Positions 35,830 through 45,368 of a stretch of 64,000 nt of DNA are shown here, one piece after another. The stretch is taken from assembly GCF_009834875.1 (NCBI RefSeq), contig NZ_WVHT01000006.1, forward strand, positions 248,001 to 312,000, given 5' to 3'. The stretch comes from Hufsiella arboris (GTDB taxonomy: Bacteria > Bacteroidota > Bacteroidia > Sphingobacteriales > Sphingobacteriaceae). The position numbers and the translations under genes were made by a program. The notes beneath the pieces were generated by a model. The model saw nothing but the letters and a program-made list of their open reading frames with translations. It was not told where the DNA came from and did not search any database. How positions within the stretch are numbered: position 1 is the first letter of the stretch; each line of letters begins with the position of its first letter.

Positions 35830-37611
35830 TTGGTGATACTCAGACTGTCTCAACAGCAGCGCACGGTATTTTGAGAATATCGCTGACTTGGACACAAAAC
35901 CGATATACTTATTATCATAATCAACAACCGGAAGCATCCAAACATCTTCTCGCTCCATCATTGACATGACCTTGCTCATATCGTCATTGATATTGAGCAC
36001 ATCGATTGGCGGCTGTGCTAATTTTTCGACTGTAATGTTTTTCTTCTCATCAAACATCGTCTCAAAAAGTTGCTCGCTGTAAACTATCGAAACAAGAACG
36101 CCATCATTGTCGATTACCGGAAATACATTTCGTTTAGATTGAATTATGTCACTCTTCCTGGTCTCCGGCGTATCGTTTAAATGAAGAACAACAAAGTTTT
36201 TATCAACGAGATATTTGAGTTTCATCATTTGCAAAACGGTTTTATCCTTGTCTTCATGGGATAGAAGTTCACCTTTTTCCGCAAGCGCTTTTGTGTAAAT
36301 ACTGTATTTCTGGTTGGCTTTACTGATAAAATAGCTGATTGACGATACAACCATTAACGGAACCATTAACTCATAACCACCGGTGATCTCAGCGATAAGA
36401 AAAATGCCGGTCAAAGGAGCGTGCATAATTCCGCTTAAAGCGCCGGCCATCCCGGCGACGATGAAATTTGGTACGCTCAGATGAAACAATCCGGTTAAAT
36501 TAAACCCATAGGAAAAAACAAAACCCAACAGGCCTCCCATAACCAGGCTAGGCCCGAAAACACCTCCGTTACCGCCGGCGCTTAACGTAACCAGCGAGGC
36601 AAGCGCCTTTCCGAAAGCGGTTAAAAGAGCAAATGTCACAACGAAAATGGCACTGTCCGAATACGCTGAAAACTGGCTTGACCTGACAATAGATGTATAA
36701 TTTCCGGCAAGGAGCTCTTTTATCGTGATATACCCCTCGCCATATAATGCCGGAAAAATAAACACAAGCAGGCCAAGCGTCATTCCACCAATAACAATCT
36801 TGTAATACGGGTTATGGATTTTCTTAAAGCTGCCTTTAATGAGGTGTGTGATCCTGGTAAAGAAAATTGAAAAAAAGCCTAAAACCACCGCAAAGACCAG
36901 GTAAAATAAAACGGCGTTTAGCTTCCATCCTTCGGTGATCAGGTAAAACAATTGCTCATTAAAAATAAGTTTCCCTATCACAGATGCAGTGGCAGCGGAT
37001 AACAACAACGGAATAAACGCAGGAATGGAAAATTCAGGAAGTAAAATTTCAATAGCGAAAACCACGCCTGCAACAGGGCTGTTAAAAGCCCCGGCAATAG
37101 CAGCCGCAGCCCCGCATGCCAGCAGCATAGTTGTTTCGCGATAATTTAAGCCGAAAAAACGACCAATATTTGATCCGATGGCCGATCCGCTGTAAACAAC
37201 TGGCGCCTCCAAACCTGTTGAACCGCCAAAGCCAACAGTGACTGCACTTGTTATTAGCTGAGAATAAATATTATGCAGATCAATTCGACTGGATTGCTTC
37301 GAAATGCTATAAAGAATTGGTGTCAAACCTGATTCGAACTTGCTTTTTTTAATAAATTGACGAACGTAGGTAACGGCCAGCAACATACCGATTGACGGGA
37401 ACAAAAGATAGACGATAAATTTATATTTCCACTGCACATCTTCCTGCAGAAACTGCTCGATGTGGTGTGTCATAACTTTTAGAACTCCCGCCGCTGCTCC
37501 GGCGAAAACACCTACAATCAACGCGGCGATGATCATAAAGGTGGTATTGGACATTTTTCTTCGCCGGTAGCTGTTTGCTTCGTTCAAAAAGGCTTTTAAC
37601 CGTTCTGTCAT
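35827..37611 (-). CDS. ClC-family chloride channel/transporter with CBS pair
   Basis: Polytopic anion channel or H+/Cl- antiporter of 594 residues. The gating glutamate motif is GGSTGLEAPVVYSG, and the ion-pathway motif GGNGGVFGPSLVMGG is intact. The proline-rich IP motif is seen in EFSIPAFIPLLLSA. The cytoplasmic C-terminus (from about 440) has two CBS domains (VLQMMKLKYLVDKNFVVL... and PPIDVLNINDDMSKVMSMM...), usually sensors of nucleotides or ionic strength. ATG 37611 is preferred to the TTG at 37635 that overlaps the upstream gene. It lies 10 nt after the Gfo/Idh gene, so the two are probably co-transcribed. Confidence 0.92.
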   Translation of the reverse strand: MTERLKAFLNEANSYRRRKMSNTTFMIIAALIVGVFAGAAAGVLKVMTHHIEQFLQEDVQWKYKFIVYLLFPSIGMLLAVTYVRQFIKKSKFESGLTPILYSISKQSSRIDLHNIYSQLITSAVTVGFGGSTGLEAPVVYSGSAIGSNIGRFFGLNYRETTMLLACGAAAAIAGAFNSPVAGVVFAIEILLPEFSIPAFIPLLLSAATASVIGKLIFNEQLFYLITEGWKLNAVLFYLVFAVVLGFFSIFFTRITHLIKGSFKKIHNPYYKIVIGGMTLGLLVFIFPALYGEGYITIKELLAGNYTSIVRSSQFSAYSDSAIFVVTFALLTAFGKALASLVTLSAGGNGGVFGPSLVMGGLLGFVFSYGFNLTGLFHLSVPNFIVAGMAGALSGIMHAPLTGIFLIAEITGGYELMVPLMVVSSISYFISKANQKYSIYTKALAEKGELLSHEDKDKTVLQMMKLKYLVDKNFVVLHLNDTPETRKSDIIQSKRNVFPVIDNDGVLVSIVYSEQLFETMFDEKKNITVEKLAQPPIDVLNINDDMSKVMSMMEREDVWMLPVVDYDNKYIGFVSKSAIFSKYRALLLRQSEYHQ

Positions 37612-37621
37612 GCAGGATGTG

Positions 37622-38632
37622 TTAATTTGATTCAAGAATGCTTAATTGCAGCAATATCTGGTCTTTCGTTATTGGATATGTAACACCGAGTCGTATTGCG
37701 TTATGCACAGCCTCAAATAACTGTTTGTAATCCCCTTTCGGTGGTTCAAGGTTCGATCTAATGCGTTCTCCATCTTCTCCTATGGTCGTTAAAATTCCCT
37801 TGTCTCCATCGACGCCGTAATTATTGTCAAAGGGAGAAATTTCCTTATCGAGCTGCGCTTCCTGAACATCACTGCGATGTTTACTAAAAGAACCAGTTGT
37901 TCCATGGGCCACAAACGATGGTAACGGATCAGCGGTCAGCAAACTCGCTGTAACAAAAACATTAATTTGATTAGGATATTGAAGAACAATCGAAAGGTAA
38001 TCGTCTACCTGAGAATTTGGCCGGTAAACACCCTTTGTTTTTTTGAAGGAAAGCGGTTCTCCAAAAACGCTTATTACCTGGTCGAGTAAATGCGGACCAA
38101 GGTCATACGTAATTCCGCTGGCAGGCATTGGAGTTTCCTTAAAAGCCTTCGGCCCGATCTGCATTTTGTAACGATCAAAGCGAAAATGAACTTCAATTAA
38201 ATTTCCAAGCTGCCCGCCGGTTATCATTTCCTTAAACAGCAAGAAATCAGAATCCCAGCGTCGATTTTGATAAACCATGATCTTACAGCCGTTGCCTTCA
38301 GCAATAGTAAATAACTCGAGGGCCTGGGATTTTGTAGCCGTAAACGGTTTTTCAACCAGCACATGCTTTCCTTTTTCCAGCGCTGCTTTTGCAAACTCGT
38401 AATGTGTGTAGTTGGGAGTATTTACAATAACAAGTTCGACGGTTTTATCCGACAATAATTCTTCTACGGATTCATAGCTGATGATTTCCGGATACCTGAG
38501 ATGAGCTTTTTTGGTAGTACGTTCTGTGACCGCATGAAGCTTAAAGCCAAGACGTTCGTCGATGAAAGGTGCATGAAATAACCTTCCTGACATTCCATAC
38601 GAAAGAATGCCCGTTATTATAGGAGTCTGCAT
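37622..38632 (-). CDS. Gfo/Idh/MocA family oxidoreductase
   Basis: A 336-residue NAD(P)-dependent sugar or inositol-type dehydrogenase. The Rossmann motif is TGILSYGMSGRLFHAPFI, followed by ELVIVNTPNYTHYEFAKAALEKGKHVLVEKPFTAT, the family hallmark with the catalytic Lys of EKP. The substrate-domain stretch SGITYDLGPHLLDQ bears the conserved Asp-His pair. Substrate unknown. A -7 box ends only 4 nt before the ATG, so the message is probably leaderless. It is followed by the ClC gene. Confidence 0.9.
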   Translation of the reverse strand: MQTPIITGILSYGMSGRLFHAPFIDERLGFKLHAVTERTTKKAHLRYPEIISYESVEELLSDKTVELVIVNTPNYTHYEFAKAALEKGKHVLVEKPFTATKSQALELFTIAEGNGCKIMVYQNRRWDSDFLLFKEMITGGQLGNLIEVHFRFDRYKMQIGPKAFKETPMPASGITYDLGPHLLDQVISVFGEPLSFKKTKGVYRPNSQVDDYLSIVLQYPNQINVFVTASLLTADPLPSFVAHGTTGSFSKHRSDVQEAQLDKEISPFDNNYGVDGDKGILTTIGEDGERIRSNLEPPKGDYKQLFEAVHNAIRLGVTYPITKDQILLQLSILESN

Positions 38633-38636
38633 ATCG

Positions 38637-38644
38637 CAAATATA
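38637..38644 (-). promoter_or_regulatory. -7 box TATATTTG directly before the Gfo/Idh start
   Basis: Exact TAnnTTTG, then CGAT, then ATG. With a start site 4-5 nt after the box the ATG is at or next to +1. Confidence 0.55.
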
Positions 38645-38651
38645 CGGTCAT

Positions 38652-38678
38652 AAAAAAGGGGATGCAATTTGCGTCCCC
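38652..38678 (-). terminator. Terminator of the DUF4142 gene
   Basis: Stem GGGGATGC/GCGTCCCC (38658-38665 with 38671-38678, one G-T pair), 5-nt loop. On the minus strand it is followed by six T (38657-38652). It lies just upstream of the Gfo/Idh promoter and separates the two units. Confidence 0.8.
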
Positions 38679-38702
38679 AATATCATCGTATTATTACTTG
38701 AA

Positions 38703-39299
38703 TTATTTTAAAGAGCCGGAAATCGCTTTGGCGGAATCAAGATGCGTTTGTACAACCGGAAGTGTTTTGGCTGCAAAAGCTTTTACATCAGCATCACGGT
38801 TTTGCGTGCCTTTATTAAGTAAATCCACTACGTCCTGGTGCCCCTTTACCATCATCTCAATGTATTGCTTGTCAAAGTCTGCGCCTTTCATTTTTTCGAG
38901 CATGTCAATATGTGATTTGTGCTCTGCGTCAACAGTTGTTGGCAACTGAACCTCTTTATTTTTTGCCAGAGCCCCTAACTCATTTGCAGCTTTAGTATGA
39001 TCAGCAACCATCATAGCACCGAAGTTTTTCACACGACTGCTTTTTCCATTTTCCTGGGCATATTTCCCAAGTTCTATTTCGGTCATACCGGCAACCGCTA
39101 CTTTATCCATGAAAGTTTTCGAGTCGCCTTCCACATCAGTTTCCTGAGTCACTTGCCCGCTATTATCAAGACTATCATGTGTTGGATCTGATGCCGCAGT
39201 ATCCTCCAGCGATCCTTTGTCGCCAGACTTACCGCCATTACAAGCCTGCATCAGCCCTACAGAGGCAGCAAGCAATACTATTAAAGTAATTTTTTTCAT
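38703..39299 (-). CDS. DUF4142 lipoprotein
   Basis: A 198-residue lipoprotein: MKKITLIVLLAASVGLMQAC, then a low-complexity linker rich in Gly, Asp and Ser. The rest is an alpha-helical ferritin-like DUF4142 domain: FMDKVAVAGMTEIELGKYAQENGKSSRVKNFGAMMVADHTKAANELGALA. Glu and His residues that could bind metal (E, H, E, H patterns) are visible but I cannot say whether metal is bound. Members are common in Bacteroidota and Proteobacteria with no firm role. It has its own terminator. Confidence 0.88.
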   Translation of the reverse strand: MKKITLIVLLAASVGLMQACNGGKSGDKGSLEDTAASDPTHDSLDNSGQVTQETDVEGDSKTFMDKVAVAGMTEIELGKYAQENGKSSRVKNFGAMMVADHTKAANELGALAKNKEVQLPTTVDAEHKSHIDMLEKMKGADFDKQYIEMMVKGHQDVVDLLNKGTQNRDADVKAFAAKTLPVVQTHLDSAKAISGSLK

Positions 39300-39395
39300 T
39301 TTAGATGTTTTATAGTTAGATACTGAGTAAACAAGGAAGCACTTGTTATGTTTTTACTGGCAAATTGAACTAAAGCGGATTTACTATAAAAGCAA

Positions 39396-39426
39396 ATAGG
39401 CACAAGTATTTTGTACTTGTGCCTAT
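39396..39426 (-). terminator. Hairpin after ppc
   Basis: A perfect 13-bp stem (39396-39408 with 39414-39426) and 5-nt loop, 19 nt after the ppc stop on the minus strand, followed by TTTGCTTTT. It is the likely ppc terminator. Confidence 0.7.
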
Positions 39427-39444
39427 CCATTCAGATAAGTACTA

Positions 39445-42021
39445 TTAAGCCAGGTTCCTGCCCGCGTTAACAATTCCGTAAACAGACCGAATTACAAGTT
39501 TATCATAAATCGCGTTCTGTTCTTCGGTCATTTTACCCGATTGAAGTTGCTGGAGGGCGTAATGCTGGATAATAACCAACGGCAATACAATGCGCTCACG
39601 AATACCGATAGAACGGCGTTCTACTGGATACTTCTCCATTAAAACCGTCGTTTCGCTTAAGTCGAGTATCATTTTTTCGGTAAGCTCAAATTCATCTTTC
39701 AGCTTATGCCAGAAGGCGCCAAAAGTTTCATTATCCTGCAGATAGGCTGTGATCCGGAAATCCGACTTTGACATCGACATCATGCAGTTGTCGATGATAG
39801 TTTTAAACTGCCCCGAAGTGCGATAAAGACTTTTCACCTCGTCCCACTGCCCTGCCTCTTTTATGTCTTTCAACGCTGTACCAACCCCGTAAAAGCCCGG
39901 TATATTTTGTTTAAGCTGACTCCAGGCTGTAACGAAACTAATAGCCCTTAAATCTTCCAGTTTAAGTTCAGAACCAGAGTTGCGCTTCATCGGTCTGCTG
40001 CTGATATTGATCTGCGATAATAATTTTAGCGGGCTAAGACTTTCCAAATATTTAATGAACAACGGATCTTCCCGTAGTTCGACAAATGAGTGATGGCTGT
40101 CGACCGCCATTTTTTCGAATAGCTCTTTCTGATCAGGCGACATGGTGTCTTTTTCTGACTTCTCTACAGCAGAGATAATGCCCGCGCTAATCAACTGTGA
40201 GATGTTAAAATAGGCCGTATCAAACGATCCGTATTGACTGCTGATTGTCTGCCCCTGAATAGTTAATTGAATATGTTCATTCGCAATTTCTTTACCCATA
40301 CTCGCGTAAAAACGCTGGGTTTTACCTCCACCACGCGCAGGCGGGCCGCCTCTCCCATCAAAGAAAGTTAGCTGAATATTATGGTTGCGCGCCATTTCCG
40401 TTAGTTCAATCTTTGCCTTATAGATCGACCAGTTTGCCATCAGGTAGCCGCCGTCCTTCGTACTATCCGAAAAGCCGAGCATAATGGTTTGCCTATTTTC
40501 GCGGGAGGCTAGATGCGCTTTATAGAACGGATTAGTATATAATTTCCGCATTACCTCAGCCGCAACAGACAAATCCTGAACGGTTTCAAACAAAGGAACA
40601 AAGTCGATAGTCAATTCATTTTTCTTCCAGCCCGACCATAAAAATAAGTTGATAAGCTGTAAGATATCGGATGCCTGCTGGCAGTTACTAATTATAAACC
40701 GATGCGAAGCCTTTTCGCCTCCCGATTGCTGCATCGACTTCATGAGCCGGATAGTCTCAATCGTATCCTTTATAAGCGGATCATCACCTTCGGAAGTCTT
40801 GTAATCATTTTCTGTAAAAGCGAGTTTCTCTAGTTTTTCCTCTTCAGTCAATTCATCATATCCGGATGAAAAATCATCAACCAGGCCAAGCTTCTCTCTA
40901 AGATGCTGATGTGTCTTACGTAAAATGCGGCTGTCCTGCCTGACGTCGAGGGAGGCGAAGTAACAGCCGTACAATTGAACCTTCCGGATCATGTCATCCA
41001 CGATTTCAACAAACAGGCCGTCATGATCCCAGTGCAAAACCTGCTTAACAGCATTCAGATTATCCAGGATTTCGCTTTGTAGATTAGTTGGACTTTCGAC
41101 ATCAGTAAAACTGTTTATATAAAACAAATCATAAAGCCGGTTCATGTATGATTCTACTCCGCGGAATGTTATACGACGTTTTAAGACTCTAAAATCGCGG
41201 TAGTAACATCTGAATAAAACTTTACGAAGCATTTCGGAAACTTCTTTGGTGCTTTCAGTTGTAACATTTGGATTTCCGTCCCTGTCTCCACCCGGCCAGA
41301 AACCTAATTCAAGCAACTGATGACGGCTTAAAGCAGGCGAATCAAACTCATTTTCTATCTGCGACTGTATTGTTGCCGATACCTGATAAAATACATTTTC
41401 CAGGAACCAGGCCAGGCTGCGAGCTTCGTCGACAGGAGTCGGTTTATCTTTATTAAAAAATGGGGTTTTCCCAAGCTGCTGCAATAACTCATTAACCAGC
41501 GTAATATCATCGTGCTTTACGGCCTCTGTCAAATCGGTGATGATTGACAATACCGGACCGGGATAGAATTGCGTGGGATGGGCCGTTAAAACCAACCTGA
41601 GTGACAAATCGTCAAGTTTCTGCAAAACGGTTTCCTTAAAATCCGGATTGGATGATATCTGCCGCAGTAATACTTCGAGGGAACCTGCGTCTTCAGAACG
41701 GCTTGTCTTATTAAAAGCGGAATCCTCAACAGCATCAAATAAAACGACCTGCCTTTCAATATATCGTATTATTCGGAACAGTAAATCGAAACGATCGGCC
41801 TCCTGAACATATTGCTCATATTGGCCAAAAAAGCTTTCAATAATATCAACAGGCGTCATTTGTTGCTTAACACCTTCTTCGCAATGTGAGCTGAAAAAAG
41901 GAAGCAGAATACCGGTGTGCTTTACCTGGTAAAAGGGCAAGGTTAAAAAAAGACTGTTATAAAGCTCGAAGCGCGTTACAACTTCACTGTTAAAATTTGT
42001 TTCTTTCTGGCTTAGTTTCAT
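39445..42021 (-). CDS. ppc: Phosphoenolpyruvate carboxylase
   Basis: Carboxylates PEP to oxaloacetate (EC 4.1.1.31), refilling the TCA cycle; mqo in the same window uses the same pool. The catalytic His motif is LVLTAHPTQFYPG. Further conserved parts are GFWPGGDRDGNPNVT, MLGFSDSTKDGGYLMANW and the glycine-rich loop FFDGRGGPPARGGG, whose PPA differs from the SVG of well-studied enzymes but keeps the arginines. The C-terminus ends with the asparagine motif GIVNAGRN. Length 858 is within range. A minus-strand TATTTTTG (42056-42063) may be its -7 box. Confidence 0.95.
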   Translation of the reverse strand: MKLSQKETNFNSEVVTRFELYNSLFLTLPFYQVKHTGILLPFFSSHCEEGVKQQMTPVDIIESFFGQYEQYVQEADRFDLLFRIIRYIERQVVLFDAVEDSAFNKTSRSEDAGSLEVLLRQISSNPDFKETVLQKLDDLSLRLVLTAHPTQFYPGPVLSIITDLTEAVKHDDITLVNELLQQLGKTPFFNKDKPTPVDEARSLAWFLENVFYQVSATIQSQIENEFDSPALSRHQLLELGFWPGGDRDGNPNVTTESTKEVSEMLRKVLFRCYYRDFRVLKRRITFRGVESYMNRLYDLFYINSFTDVESPTNLQSEILDNLNAVKQVLHWDHDGLFVEIVDDMIRKVQLYGCYFASLDVRQDSRILRKTHQHLREKLGLVDDFSSGYDELTEEEKLEKLAFTENDYKTSEGDDPLIKDTIETIRLMKSMQQSGGEKASHRFIISNCQQASDILQLINLFLWSGWKKNELTIDFVPLFETVQDLSVAAEVMRKLYTNPFYKAHLASRENRQTIMLGFSDSTKDGGYLMANWSIYKAKIELTEMARNHNIQLTFFDGRGGPPARGGGKTQRFYASMGKEIANEHIQLTIQGQTISSQYGSFDTAYFNISQLISAGIISAVEKSEKDTMSPDQKELFEKMAVDSHHSFVELREDPLFIKYLESLSPLKLLSQINISSRPMKRNSGSELKLEDLRAISFVTAWSQLKQNIPGFYGVGTALKDIKEAGQWDEVKSLYRTSGQFKTIIDNCMMSMSKSDFRITAYLQDNETFGAFWHKLKDEFELTEKMILDLSETTVLMEKYPVERRSIGIRERIVLPLVIIQHYALQQLQSGKMTEEQNAIYDKLVIRSVYGIVNAGRNLA

Positions 42022-42314
42022 TGATTTTATTTCACTGCGGTGGTAATCGCGAGAGCAAAAATAACAGGATAAATTAGCTGCGAAAATTATGTACGAAAAA
42101 ACAAGTATCCTTTGGATCCGTGATTTATTAAAGATAGATAATTTTTAATTCTTTATTAATTGCAATACTTTCTTTCGAATTGAAACTTAGCTCAATTTCC
42201 CTTCGCCAGTTTAAAAAAAGACGTTTACTTTTAAAAACCAAATCCCACTGTTTTTAAGTGGCCTGCGTTAATTATTCCAGCAAGACAGGTTGAAAGCGTC
42301 TTGTATAAATAACA

Positions 42315-43049
42315 ATGAACGATAAAAAAACTCCAGAACTGTACATAGTTGGAGCGGGACCTGGTGATCCCGACCTAATTACGGTAAAAGGCTATAAGAT
42401 ATTACAACAGGCAAAAGTTATTCTTTATGACAATTTGGCCAATAAATCGTTATTAGACCTTGCCCCAGCTGATTGCGAAAAAATTTATGTTGGAAAACAT
42501 CCGTATGGTAGTTACACGCCGCAGGAAGATATTCACGAGTTAATTAAAACCAAAGCTTTCGAAAAAGGCCAGGTTGTTCGTTTAAAAGGCGGCGACCCCT
42601 TCATTTTCGGCCGTGGCTTTGAAGAAGTGCTGTTTGCACGAAAGCATGGCATAAAAACACAATTTATTCCGGGCATTACCAGTATGCAAACAGCCGGCAT
42701 GAATGATATACCGCTTACTCATCGCGCTTTAAGTGAGGGAATGTGGATTGTAACCGGTACGAAAAAAGATGGTTCTTTGTCTGCGGATTTAGCACTTGCT
42801 ATGCAGAGTAATACGACTGTAATTATCTACATGGGGATGAAAAAAGCCGGATACATCGCACAGGCCTACATTGCGAACGGAAAAGGCGAAACGCCGGTAG
42901 CAATTATCCAGCATGCTTCGTTACCGAATCAAAAAGCGGCGAAAGGCCTCGTGAAAGATTTGGAAACGATTATTGGCGAAAATCACTTAACCCACCCAGC
43001 GATCATTATTATCGGACAAGTAGTTAATATTCCAACCGATTCTGTGTAA
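42315..43049 (+). CDS. cobA: Uroporphyrinogen-III C-methyltransferase
   Basis: SAM-dependent bis-methylation of uroporphyrinogen III to precorrin-2, first step to sirohaem for sulfite or nitrite reductase (EC 2.1.1.107). It opens with LYIVGAGPGDPDLITVKGYKIL and has the conserved VVRLKGGDPFIFGRGFEE and FIPGITSMQTAGMNDIPLTHR. At 244 residues it is a single-domain CobA. A second, more divergent copy is at 55497-56291. The 293 nt upstream hold two small dyads (CCACT/AGTGG; CAAGAC/GTCTTG near 42247-42305) and a 19-codon ORF without cysteine codons; I see nothing like the attenuator of the second copy. Confidence 0.93.
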   Translation: MNDKKTPELYIVGAGPGDPDLITVKGYKILQQAKVILYDNLANKSLLDLAPADCEKIYVGKHPYGSYTPQEDIHELIKTKAFEKGQVVRLKGGDPFIFGRGFEEVLFARKHGIKTQFIPGITSMQTAGMNDIPLTHRALSEGMWIVTGTKKDGSLSADLALAMQSNTTVIIYMGMKKAGYIAQAYIANGKGETPVAIIQHASLPNQKAAKGLVKDLETIIGENHLTHPAIIIIGQVVNIPTDSV

Positions 43050-43160
43050 TTATTTACCCATTTTTCTACACCAAAGGGATAATAAAACTCAGAATTTCAA
43101 ACGCTTAGCTTTTAAAGGACATTGGCAAGCGACAATTTGAGTTGGCACCTGGTTTGTATT

Positions 43161-43190
43161 AAAAAAAATGCCTCACCAAAGAGGCATGTT
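43161..43190 (-). terminator. Hairpin with long T tract on the minus strand
   Basis: Stem ATGCCTC/GAGGCAT (43168-43174 with 43181-43187), 6-nt loop, T7 to T8 on the minus strand. It would end the minus-strand small-protein gene at 43241; weaker T content on the plus side. Confidence 0.75.
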
Positions 43191-43208
43191 TTTCATAGGT
43201 AGATGTAG

Positions 43209-43241
43209 AGCCGGATGCTTTTAGCCTCCGGCTTATTTTTT
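43209..43241 (+). terminator. Intrinsic terminator on the plus strand
   Basis: Stem AGCCGGA/TCCGGCT (43209-43215 with 43227-43233) with inner GC pairs, then TATTTTTTT. It is about 160 nt downstream of cobA. Confidence 0.75.
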
Positions 43242-43522
43242 TAAGCTGCAGCTACAGAGTTTTGCTCTACATAATCAGGTTCAAAAACTGCAAGCTGATC
43301 TAATAAATTGTAATGTAGCGTTCCGAAAAAATTCAATAATGTTCCGGCATTATTTCTTGCCTGGATTAAAACACGCTCCTTAAAAATTTCTTTGCAGGAC
43401 TTTTCTTGATTAGATAAAATCATTTCTTCGTCCTGAATAGTAAAATCTGACTGATCAACAGCGAATTGTTTTAATAATTCGTTGAAACTGATTCCTTTAA
43501 GCAACACTTCTTTTAATTTCAT
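43241..43522 (-). CDS. Small protein of unknown function
   Basis: A 93-residue soluble protein from ATG 43522 (MKLKEVLLKGISFNELLKQF); the longer ORF starts at 43546 with an unlikely MKFLITIT extension. It is predicted mostly helical, with QDEEMILSNQEKSCKEIFKERVLIQARNNAGTLLNFFGTLHYN in the centre. I recognise no domain. A perfect 15-bp palindrome lies 93 bp upstream and may regulate it. It ends next to a terminator pair. Confidence 0.6.
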   Translation of the reverse strand: MKLKEVLLKGISFNELLKQFAVDQSDFTIQDEEMILSNQEKSCKEIFKERVLIQARNNAGTLLNFFGTLHYNLLDQLAVFEPDYVEQNSVAAA

Positions 43523-43614
43523 AGTGATCGTAATTAAAAATTTCAAACGGAGCGTTTAATCCATTATCAAATATAAAACCGAACAATCTATAAAACGAAT
43601 AATTCAAACAAATC

Positions 43615-43629
43615 GTGAAATAATTTCAC
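43615..43629. promoter_or_regulatory. 15-bp palindrome GTGAAATAATTTCAC
   Basis: Perfect dyad with a one-base centre in the 225-nt gap between the DUF4403 gene and the small-protein gene. The same gap has a direct repeat GTGTACG-N5-GTGTACG (about 43726-43744). A candidate operator; no regulator is identified. Confidence 0.35.
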
Positions 43630-43747
43630 ATATTTCAACAAAAAAGCTAGTTACTTAAAAATATTACATGCAAAAACTTGATACTTTACAAAAACAGGTC
43701 ATCCTGCTGTATATATTATCAGAAAGTGTACGCAAGAGTGTACGGCA

Positions 43748-45145
43748 TTATTTCAATCCATCAATCGCTATTGCAACTTTCCCTTTAGCCGCGATCATAG
43801 CGACAATCGCATTAGGCGTAAGAAAGATCTTGTTTGGAGCTAACTGAGTCATCGAGCCATTAACTTTTACACCTGGCACCGGTTGGTAATTAGATAAATA
43901 AGTAGCCATCGTTTTTTGTCCATCCTGCAATTGTTCGGCAATCGAAAACTTACAATTGTCCTGAATTTTCTTAGCGATTATTCCGTGAACTAGCCAGTCG
44001 CCGGCTCTCAATAATTTATTTTTTGAATCGAGAACAAAATCAACCTGGTCGAGGTAAACTTCTTTAGTTTCGGCGTTATATTTTGGTATCCCTGATAAAT
44101 AAAAATCACCGTTAACTGAACCAGCCATTGTAGCTTGAACAACCAGTTTATCATCCTTGCCCCATAAATCAATTTTGTTAATTGTTACCGAACGACTCCC
44201 CGATTCAAATTTCTGGCCTGCGAAATTCTTTTGCATCAACTCTGAAGCATTAGCATATTTTACGACACCCGCGATATTAGCACTGAACTCGCTAGGCATT
44301 TTATCAACTGCCATCAATTGTAACTTGTTAGCGTCGAATTTTAAAGTCGGCTGCGATCCTACTGTCGTTTCAAGATAAGCTTTCATACCGAGGTTAACCG
44401 TAATTTTTTTATTTGCAATAGTTGCCTTCGTAGCATATAATTCCAGTGGCTGCATACCAAACCATGTATGATACTCAGTGCTTACCTCCATTGGCTTACT
44501 AACTTCCTGAAGTGCAGAGATCACGTACGGTTTAATGTCAAGCGACTGCTCGATCGTTTGGTCAATCATTGTAGCCAAACGCCCTTTTAATAAAGAAATA
44601 GCAGGATTTACCAGGTAAGTTATCGGCACGCTACGTCCCGCTATTAATATTGACGGGCTTTCATTCCACTCAATTGCGTCAATACTTGTCGTTGTGTTCA
44701 ATTTCCAGTTCGATAGGTTGGCGGTTGTGCTTAATTTAACTTTACCGTTAAGGCCGAGGTCACGTGTATCGTAGGCAGACAAGCCGAACTTTTCAATTCC
44801 ATATCGTACCCTGGCCCAAATCTTCAACGGAATTTCAATCTGAAGTTTGCCGTTTTTTTCGTTTACTACGATTGGAGCCTGCTTCCAAACTTTCATAATC
44901 AGGTTGTCTCCTTCCAGATTATTATCTTCATAGATCAACCCGTTCAAATATTTGTTGGTTTGGCTTTGTATATCAGTCACCGAAATCTCTACAGGTAGAT
45001 TAACGTAGGACAATTGCTTGTCATAAACCACATTACCCGTGTTATAGCTGGCCGCCGGCTTTAACGCAGCAATCTTTTTGGATGTTGCGCAGGATGAAAG
45101 GATCAAAATAGCTGAACCTAAAAAAAATATAAAATTACGTTTCAT
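43748..45145 (-). CDS. DUF4403 lipoprotein
   Basis: A 465-residue lipoprotein: MKRNFIFFLGSAILILSSC with a good lipobox. The body is beta-rich with the DUF4403 layout, such as SYVNLPVEISVTDIQSQTNKYLNGLIYEDNN and IPLKIWARVRYGIEKF, then TWFGMQPLELYATKATIANKKITVNLGMKAYLET and a C-terminal repeat of the same kind. The fold resembles lipid-binding tubular-barrel domains in general appearance, but that is only an impression. Abundant in Bacteroidota and without assigned function. A near-consensus TATCTTCG on the minus strand about 20 nt upstream may be its -7 box. Confidence 0.87.
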   Translation of the reverse strand: MKRNFIFFLGSAILILSSCATSKKIAALKPAASYNTGNVVYDKQLSYVNLPVEISVTDIQSQTNKYLNGLIYEDNNLEGDNLIMKVWKQAPIVVNEKNGKLQIEIPLKIWARVRYGIEKFGLSAYDTRDLGLNGKVKLSTTANLSNWKLNTTTSIDAIEWNESPSILIAGRSVPITYLVNPAISLLKGRLATMIDQTIEQSLDIKPYVISALQEVSKPMEVSTEYHTWFGMQPLELYATKATIANKKITVNLGMKAYLETTVGSQPTLKFDANKLQLMAVDKMPSEFSANIAGVVKYANASELMQKNFAGQKFESGSRSVTINKIDLWGKDDKLVVQATMAGSVNGDFYLSGIPKYNAETKEVYLDQVDFVLDSKNKLLRAGDWLVHGIIAKKIQDNCKFSIAEQLQDGQKTMATYLSNYQPVPGVKVNGSMTQLAPNKIFLTPNAIVAMIAAKGKVAIAIDGLK

Positions 45146-45215
45146 TATGTTTGTACAAAAAAGCGAGCGAAGATAAGATTGATTTTAAGCATAATCAATC
45201 AGCGCTTTGTAAATC

Positions 45216-45368
45216 ATGAGCATTACACCTTTTATCTTTTTGATTATCGGGATTTTTGGAACCTATTATTTTAAACGATTCACGGAGAATCAAAAAAAAT
45301 GGATCAAATATGCATTAGGAATACTGTTTATTGCAGCCTGGTGTTATATCATAGTCAGAGTAATTTAA
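45216..45368 (+). CDS. 50-residue membrane protein in front of yciI and murI
   Basis: Sequence starts MSITPFIFLIIGIFGTYYF and ends AAWCYIIVRVI: two hydrophobic segments (about residues 4-19 and 33-49) joined by a basic, polar hairpin (KRFTENQKKWIK). The positive-inside pattern fits a two-pass protein with the loop in the cytoplasm. The stop TAA is immediately followed by the ATG of the YciI gene, and that in turn overlaps murI by 4 nt, so the three are one translated unit. No family is recognised. Support is position, composition and start/stop adjacency rather than homology. Confidence 0.6.
   Translation: MSITPFIFLIIGIFGTYYFKRFTENQKKWIKYALGILFIAAWCYIIVRVI

Noticed and set aside
42083-42145. 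19-codon ORF (MYEKTSILWIRDLLKIDNF) upstream of the first cobA, considered as a leader peptide
   Set aside because: No cysteine codons and no terminator between it and the gene.
43668-43847. Plus-strand ORF of about 59 codons starting MQKLDTLQKQVILLYILSES
   Set aside because: It overlaps the end of the DUF4403 coding region by about 100 nt on the opposite strand; the shared part is explained by that gene.
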